This document shows, one piece after another, positions 57,411-64,000 of a DNA stretch of 64,000 nucleotides. The notes under the pieces are model-generated. The model worked only from the letters and a program-made list of their open reading frames with translations. It ran no database searches and was not told the DNA's origin. Location of the stretch: assembly GCF_003597395.2 (NCBI RefSeq), contig NC_133769.1, forward strand, positions 180,481,993 to 180,545,992, in the 5' to 3' direction. Source of the stretch: Chelonoidis abingdonii. Taxonomy: Eukaryota; Chordata; Testudines; Testudinidae. The number at the start of each line of letters is the position of its first letter. The stretch's first letter is position 1. The position numbers and the translations under genes are program-made.

Positions 57411-58554
57411 AGCCATATTCTAATAACCATTAGCCTCTCGCTTAGGCTGCTGTTGCACTTATTGGATGGCTGAAGGCATAAGGCAGAGGCAGATAGACCT
57501 GTGGCGTACACTAATAGCCTATTCACAGCTCAGTTGTGGCTTATTTCTGTAGTGGTAGCTTTAGTTCTTTATAGGTTTAAGTGGGATCTTTGACATTATT
57601 TGACTGAAGCTCTTTGGTAGCTTAATAGGTTTTATACTGTTATTTTCCTTTATAAATCCATGCAGACATGGAACAAAAAGAAACAGATTCTTTTTCAATA
57701 TAATAAGTGAGCACATCCCCAAATCTGGCTTTTGTATTTAAATGTATTGCATAATTAAAGCTCTATCTACAATCTATTTCTCTGAATATAATATAATATA
57801 TAGAATTAATGAACTGAGTCATTACATTGATAACTAGTTTCAGAAATCCTAATTTATGCAAAATGTAGCCTCTTCCATACAGCATGTCAGTGCAGAATAG
57901 ATGACTTTTAATTACTATTGTTCATAGCTCAAGGTAGTTTGGTCTTTTCAACAGACTGCCTTGTATGTTTTGCATGCCTTATGAAATATCTCAAAACAAA
58001 ATAAAAAATGGAGAGAAGGGATATAAGCATACACACACAGAACCTGGTGTGGTATAAATAGCAGTTGGTTTCTTTTTTTAAGAAAAGTGAATTGAAATTT
58101 TAAAATAAAACAGTGGATTTATTATTGAATGAACACTTTAATTAGGGAAGTGGGTGCTTCGAAAATGGATTTGAAATATAATTTATCTTAATATGCATTA
58201 ATCTCTGCTCTGTTCTGCCATACAGAGGAATGTAGAATGGGACAATGCAAAAATAGACAGGAGGTTGACTACATGGAGAGGAAAAGTGCCTACCTGGTAT
58301 TGTGTCCCAAAAAGCACAGCATAAGGATCCAACAGTACCTCTGAAACACTTACATTACAGACCCACTACACAGCCAAAGGAAAGATGTTCTCCTGAAGTG
58401 TACTAGAGGGAAGTAGCCTGTACATGGCATCTGCTAATCCATACAATAGACATTAGTTTTTCTCTCTAGTCTCCCCTCAATCACTCTTGTTGGAGCTGTT
58501 CCACTTCATGTAAATCATTAAATGCTCGTTGGGTCAGAGAGCAAGAGGAACTGA
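57411..58554. other. Non-coding stretch
   Basis: Nothing recognised. Confidence 0.6.
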
Positions 58555-58690
58555 TTCTATAGACTTTTGGTTTGGGGACTCAGCTGGAAGACACAGGTTC
58601 AATTTCCTCCTCAGAATCCGGTGGAGCAAAGACTTGAACCAGGGTTTCCTACATACCAGCTGAGTCTCCTAACCACTGGGATGTTGTGGG
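58555..58690. repeat. tRNA-related inverted pair
   Basis: A forward tRNA-like piece (ggactcagctggaagacaca, then ggttcaattt as box B) is followed by its near mirror image (gacttgaaccagggtttcct, then agctgagtctcctaaccact). The two halves could fold back on each other. The pattern matches a palindromic tRNA-related repeat I recognise from reptile DNA. It is not a functional tRNA: no complete cloverleaf is present. Confidence 0.55.
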
Positions 58691-59641
58691 CTCTGTCTCT
58701 TTCTTTTTTTTCTCTCCCCCTGTCCCTCGCCTCATAGATTTGAATGGAAATTCTATCTGGACCTGAGAAACCTTCCCAACAAAAGTTTGGCTGAATTGGC
58801 ATTTTCCAACAAAAAAAGTTTTGATGAAAAATTCCTGACCAGTTCTATTAGAATTATCCTAGAGGTATGGTTATTCATTTATTCAACCAGACACTAGGTG
58901 GAGGGACCAACCAGGGATATATTATATCATTCAAGACCAGGAGCAAAGAGCCAAGGCTTGTGATTATCCTAAGAAAGATGGCTAACCCAGGGGGCATCGA
59001 TCAGAAGGTGCATTACAAATCAACTTAGGGAAGAACAGGTGAACTTTACTATTCTTAGAACCAAGAGGGCATTTGGTGTACTTTCATGTGTAGTAGCAGC
59101 TTAATTTTATATCTCATCCATTTTTAATATTTTTTTCTTTTAAATACTATGATTGTATTTCTGTGCCAGTCAGTTACTAAATTACACAATTGAAATCAGA
59201 CATGTTTAATGATTTTATTAAACAAAAGCAGACAAGTTATCCTCTATCCATTTTATACTCTGTAACATGAAAATGACTGATTTTTGTTTTGTGAATATTT
59301 TATAAATAATAAAATAACTTTTTGGTATCAAGTCCTTGTGTTTTGTGCCACGCTTCTGACAAAAATAAATTCTATAGAGCTGTTATAAACTTACAAAAAT
59401 CAAGGTTTACAATGCAAAAGTTGATATTCACTTAACTAAAGCATTGCTAGTGGGCATTACCAAAATCAGAATTTGTCGAACTTCACCAACTGCTTGCCAC
59501 ATCATTGAACAGTCTTAAGGTTTGACTACCTATCTGGTGGATTTCTGTGGCACCCATGAACACAGTATATAATCACTATATACAAAACAAATGTAAAGGG
59601 GGTTTGTAGATTACATTCTCTGCAGGGTGAGGGTCTCTGAG
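58691..59641. other. Non-coding stretch
   Basis: Nothing recognised. Confidence 0.6.
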
Positions 59642-59851
59642 CAGGGCCAGCTCCAGGGTTTTTGCTGCCCAAAGTGGCGGGGGAAGGAAGCAAAAAAAAA
59701 AGTCGTGATTATGATCCACACCACTTCGGCAGCAGCTCCACTGTGCCACTTTCTTCTTTAGGACCCGCCGCCGAAGAACTGGATGTGCCGCCCCTTCCCT
59801 TTGGCCACCCCAACCGCCTGCTTGCTGCGCTGGTGTCTGGAGCCAGCCCTG
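59642..59851. mobile_element. hAT-type MITE, 210 bp
   Basis: Inverted ends cagggccagctccagg and 'ctggagccagccctg' bound a short non-coding body with an A run and a GC-rich half. The flanks share tctgag (59636-59641 and 59852-59857), six of the eight bases expected for a hAT duplication. It has tips related to the GC-rich MITE at 28529-29078 (both begin cagggccag/g). Confidence 0.8.
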
Positions 59852-61017
59852 TCTGAGTGCCAACTTAATTTTTTTTTTTTATCAGTTCTAGTTGCCATAT
59901 TAGGAATAGGCCCCATGCCCAGCACAATAACCTGAGTGAATGGCTGAGCACCCTCTTGAGCGTACCTCAAAGTCTTTGATTTTGCTGGTTTCTGACACTC
60001 ATTGTTATTGAAAAAGTAGATTTTATAGTTTTCATTTAGCTGCAATACAGCAAAACTGCTGTCTAATTCAGTTTTAAGGACAAATGCTTAATTGTGAGAT
60101 CATCTTGATCATTTGCTTAGTTTAACATTTCATTCAGGTTTCACTCTGAAGATAGCATTGATGGCAGTAGAGTTGAGAGACAAGTGATGTTTTATTCATA
60201 TTCTTGTCCTGTAATTTGTCAGCATTTATTCTGCATATACGCCCTGACAGTAACAATTTTGAAATCTTAATGTAAGATCATATCCTAGTTTCATTAGAAG
60301 CTAAGTGTTGTATGTGATAGATACCATTTAGCGTCATCAGACAAAATCAAAAATGAAAATCATCTCAAGTTTTTTCATGCAAGTTCACTAGGTGCCACAA
60401 AGCAATCAAAATTTGACTGTAGGGAACATTCCTGTTTGTAGCAAGAGGAACAGTAAAATGGCACAGTACATCTTCTCTAATTTCAGTGGTTTTGTGACTT
60501 ATTAGGAGTGTCATGTTGTGACAAAAATTGAGACACCAATACAGACAGAGCAAGAAGTCAGTGTTTTTAGATGCAGATTGGGTTCAGGGTTGCACTCTCA
60601 GCCCCATTATTATTCTTCCAGACCCAGTTAAACTCTCAGCCCTGACATAGCATAGACAATATTCCCTAGTTCCATCTAGTGCAGTTCTAGCAAGGTATAA
60701 AAGTAACTGCCAGAACTGTGCTCTGTAGGGAGCTAGGCCAGCCTCTTCACTCCACACAGGGGTCCTTCCAGAGGGGCAGAAGGGTCTGGAGCTGGGAGCT
60801 GTCCTTGCTTCCCACAACAGAAGGAAGTGACAGTCGTATTTATGGGCTGCTCCTGAGTGGAGCTAAGGGCTGCTGCTTGTTTTGTGGGAAAGAGAGAGGC
60901 AAAAGGAAGAGAGAGGGCAAGAAGGAGAGACTAATAGCAGTGACTCTGGGGATCAGAGGAATAAAGCAGAACGGAAGGGCATAGGCTGGAGGAGGAGGAA
61001 GACAAGAGACAATTTGA
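59852..61017. other. Non-coding stretch
   Basis: No gene. A GA-rich patch lies near 60888-60935. Confidence 0.6.
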
Positions 61018-61530
61018 CTTAAGAACAGCCATATTGGGTCAGGCCAAATGTCCATCTAGCCCAGTATCCTGTCTCTGACCATGGCCAGTGCCAGATGCTG
61101 ATGGCAGTTAGAGGTTTAGAGACAGTGGAGCATGGGGTCGTGTCCCTGACCATCTTAGCTAATAGCCATTGATGGACCTATCCTCCATTAACTTATCTAG
61201 TTTTTTTTTTAAAACCCACTTATATTTTTGGCCTTCACAACATCCATAGCATCAGGTTCCACAGTGTGCATTGTGTGAAGAAATACTTTGTTTTAAACCT
61301 GCTGCCTAGACCTCTAGCTTTTGTGTTATGTGAAGGGATAAATAACAATTCTCTACTCATTTTCTCCATACCATTCATGATTTTACAGACTTCTATCTTA
61401 TTTCTCCTTAGTCATTTCTTCTCTAAACTGAACAGGCCCGGTCTTTTTAATCTCTCCTTGTATCAAAGCTACTCCATACCCTAATAATTGTGGTTGTCCT
61501 TTTCTGCACTTTTCCCAATTTTAATATATC
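61018..61530 (-). mobile_element. CR1 LINE 3' part, reverse orientation
   Basis: It begins with the reverse complement of the CR1 tip (aagaacagccatattgggtc, then catctagcccagtatcctgt). Next come 'ttggccttcacaacatccat' and 'gaacaggcccggtcttttta' from further up the 3' UTR and ORF2 end. It extends about 510 bp before fading into a purine-rich tract. Confidence 0.85.
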
Positions 61531-61539
61531 TTGGGTGAA

Positions 61540-61860
61540 GAAGAATGTGGATTTGGGTAGGATGATGAGTGAGAGAATAAGAGGGAAGAACAGAAGAGAG
61601 GAAGATTGTTAATGAATGAGACAGAAATATGGGGACTGAAAGGTCCAGGGAGAGAAGGGAAGGAGAGAGAAAAAACAATGCAAGGAAAGGAAGTAGCAGA
61701 GAGAACAAGATACATGAAGGTCAAAGGAAAGAGAAAAGACAGAGGCAGATATTGAAGAACATGGGAAGAGACACTAAATGTATATCAGAAGAACAGAAAA
61801 TAGGTTGAAAGACTGGAAAATGGAAGGAAGGGAAAGCAAAACCAGCAACAGAAAAGTTAA
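61540..61860. repeat. Purine-rich low-complexity tract
   Basis: The plus strand is mostly A and G over about 320 bp (for example ggaaggagagagaaaaaaca near 61659). The pyrimidine-only peptides in minus-strand frames come from this and are not genes. Confidence 0.75.
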
Positions 61861-62640
61861 TTTTAAAAAATTTGGCTTAAAGGTGAATGCCAAAATGTTA
61901 AAACATAATAGAAGTAAATAATGTTAGTGCCTGTATATACACAAAGCTTTTGTATGGAGGGAGGAAGAGGAGGCGGATGTGGTAAAGAGTGAGGAACATT
62001 CAACCTTGTCCTGTACTTACTGCAGAACTATCCCCTCCATATTTGACTTTTATTGCTAAATCTTTGGTGCTTCTTGAAGGATTAATTTTCTGCCTTTAAG
62101 ATGCACAAGATTTCACTGAAGAGCAGGATTGAAACCCCCTTTTTCCTCCAAACGGGGAAAAGATAACCCAGGACCTTTCTACAAAGGGTTCAATCTTCCC
62201 TTAGGCTGAAGGGAAGCCTTTTTTTAGATTGGTCAAAAGATAATAAGCAGGCCCCTTTTCAGCTGTCAAACAAAGCCCTGGCAAAGACTAAAGGGTAGCA
62301 GGGATGTGTGGAAAATTTTGTGAAAATTTATAGGAGATCCGTAGGTTCAAGAACTTGACAAGCCATGAAAGCATTTTTAGAGCTGTGGTTCCAGAGTTGA
62401 CCCTTATGCTTTAACTCAGAAAGTAGGAGAGCATTTACTTAATAGTGCTGTTGAGGCCTTGACCACTGTTATGTCAAGTTTCTAATTATTTTTTAATTAG
62501 ACAAGGAGTAAATTCAATTGTTTGTTTGTTTTGGCAGATGCAATCCCTTCAAGCCAAGCCACAGCATTCTTATAAACAATATTCAAGGTATGAAAACCTC
62601 CAAGAAGTTGCCATTTTGCAGTCCTCGAAAATGTGTGTCA
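61861..62640. other. Non-coding stretch
   Basis: Nothing recognised. Confidence 0.6.
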
Positions 62641-63009
62641 TGGTTAAGGCTACAATTTTGTCATTGGGGTCGCAGATGTCATGGAATCTGTGACTTGCAG
62701 AGACTTCCATGATTTCAGCCCATAGCACCTGGGAGTTTCAGGGTCCCCTCTGCCACCTTTAGCAGCCGGGAACTGCGGAGCACCTCTGCCGCCAGAGATG
62801 GAAAGGAGCCCCTAAGTTCCAAGTCCCCAGGGGTGGTGGTGGGACCCTGGAGCTCTGAGCCACCGGAGCTGGCGGGGGGACCCTAGAGCTCCGAGTGGGC
62901 AGCAGGGGGCCCTTGGAGCTCTGAGTCACGGATAGGTCACGGGCTTCCATGAATTTTTCTTTTTTGTCCATGACTTTTAATAAAATTATGGATGACAAAA
63001 TCTTAGTCA
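62641..63009. mobile_element. MITE-like element with gacaaaat-type ends
   Basis: Left end tggttaaggctacaattttg is an imperfect inverted match to the right end 'gatgacaaaatcttagtca'. The interior has a GC-rich stretch with repeated 'gagctc(c/t)gag' words (62848-62925) and 'ggtcacgggcttccatgaat'. Family not determined. Confidence 0.55.
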
Positions 63010-63728
63010 TGATTTATGTGCCATTTTTCGGACCTCACTCAATGTCAAGCAGGGTTTGATTTACCACAAAGGCAATAGAGCTTTCTCAGTTGGTTTCATG
63101 GTGGATGTGGAATTTGTGCTAAAATAAATTCAGTAAGGGGCTAGAGGTAGGTGGGGAAGTGTCAGAATGATGAGTTCAACAGAAAGAGGTTGATAGCTCC
63201 AGATATCCTCTCCTGGAGAAAGAGAATTATCAGTTGCTTCTATCAAGTGGAGGTTTAAAGAGAAGGCTTAAACTACCACATGTGCTAAGTCAAAAATCCC
63301 AGGAAAATAAACAAACGAAGTTGCTATTTGGTTGGGACCTGAGCACAGTAACTAAATTTGATTAACCGCCAGGGGAAGGAAGGAAAAAGAGAGAGTTAGA
63401 AAACAGTCAAGAAATCCCAAAATATAAGTAGCATCATTAGAGCTCTGTCGTCAAGAGTGAAAGAGACACATTTGCTGTAGCCAGATGTCACAGGAAAAGC
63501 TATAAAAATCTGTCTATAGTTTCAGATAGTTTTATGCTGGTTATATTATGAATAATAATTAGTTTTATTTTAAACACTGGAGCAAATTCTGCAGCCCTTT
63601 TTCAGACCTTCAGGAAAAGCTTACATTGACTTGAGAATTTAGCATCCTGTGTTAATTGGATCCAGTCGATTAATGCCTGACTTAGAGGATATTTGGCTAC
63701 AGTATAAACACATTCTTTAGAAACTGAG
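63010..63728. other. Non-coding stretch
   Basis: Nothing recognised. Confidence 0.6.
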
Positions 63729-64000
63729 GCTACGTCTACACTGCACGATTATTTCGAAGTAGTTTAAACCGATATTATGAAACCGATGTTATAAAATCGG
63801 TTTTGCGCGTCCACAATGCGATCACAAAATCGATTGCTTGTGTCCATGGTCCAAGGCTACCATCGATTTCAGGAGCGGTGCACTGTGGGTAGCTGTTCCT
63901 CAGCTATCCCATAGTTCCCACTTCCGTGTTGAGAGCACAGTGCCTGATGGGTGATGGCCAGAAAACAATTGCCCCGGGTGTGCTGGGTACAGCTCACCCT
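63729..64000. mobile_element. DNA transposon end, possibly PIF-Harbinger, runs off the window
   Basis: It begins ggctacgtctacactgca, a typical tip of turtle DNA transposons. Repeated 'atcg(g)tt' and 'aaatcg' words follow, then 'gtgcactgtgggtagctgtt'. It is probably the 5' end of a larger element that continues past the window, so I cannot see the other tip or a coding region. Harbinger assignment is tentative. Confidence 0.5.

Noticed and set aside
61481..61724. Serine/leucine-rich minus-strand frames
   Set aside because: They are translations of a purine-rich tract and have no other support.

Overview
This window looks like non-coding nuclear DNA from a turtle, most likely a hidden-necked turtle (Cryptodira). 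The main evidence is a tRNA-derived SINE at about 22548-22746 that has the structure of the cryptodiran tortoise pol III/SINE (Cry I) family: box A, box B, and a CR1-like tail followed by an ATT repeat. Reptile-type CR1 LINEs, Penelope-like elements, a DIRS-like tyrosine-recombinase retrotransposon and many hAT-type and other small DNA transposons agree with this. The identification comes from sequence recognition by eye, not from a database search.

I see no intact host protein-coding gene, no tRNA or rRNA gene, no CRISPR array and nothing prokaryotic. Every long reading frame I can explain belongs to a decayed transposable element.

Layout. Bases 1-2930 are a GC- and CpG-rich block whose clearest part (about 1861-2530) is a degenerate 40-bp tandem repeat. 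Bases 2931-3850 hold an unidentified dispersed repeat, a CR1 3' end and a small palindromic repeat. Bases 4251-6859 hold the most striking object: two Penelope-like element fragments fused head to head into a 2.6-kb palindrome, flanked as one unit by a perfect 14-bp target-site duplication. From 6860 to 26480 the DNA is mostly featureless, with a CR1 tail, several MITEs, a 408-bp solo LTR with a 5-bp target duplication (15897-16304), a foldback MITE (20473-20975) and the Cry I SINE. Bases 26482-29145 are a dense cluster: a MITE abutting a hAT remnant, then a short Penelope fragment that was later split by a GC-rich hAT-type MITE; both insertions keep their target duplications.

Bases 40936-46012 contain an unrecognised coding-like remnant, a CR1 fragment, a 5'-truncated hAT transposase gene and a 2.4-kb CR1 carrying endonuclease-to-reverse-transcriptase remains. 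Bases 50620-54440 are a largely complete but dead DIRS-like element with a zinc-knuckle-like region, reverse transcriptase, tyrosine-recombinase region and an inverted terminal structure. The last 10 kb hold a strong hairpin (55719-55838), an LTR-like block, a tRNA-like inverted pair, MITEs, a CR1, and a DNA-transposon end that runs off the window.

Nothing here works together as a pathway. The interest lies in the order of insertions, the nesting and the palindromic structures.
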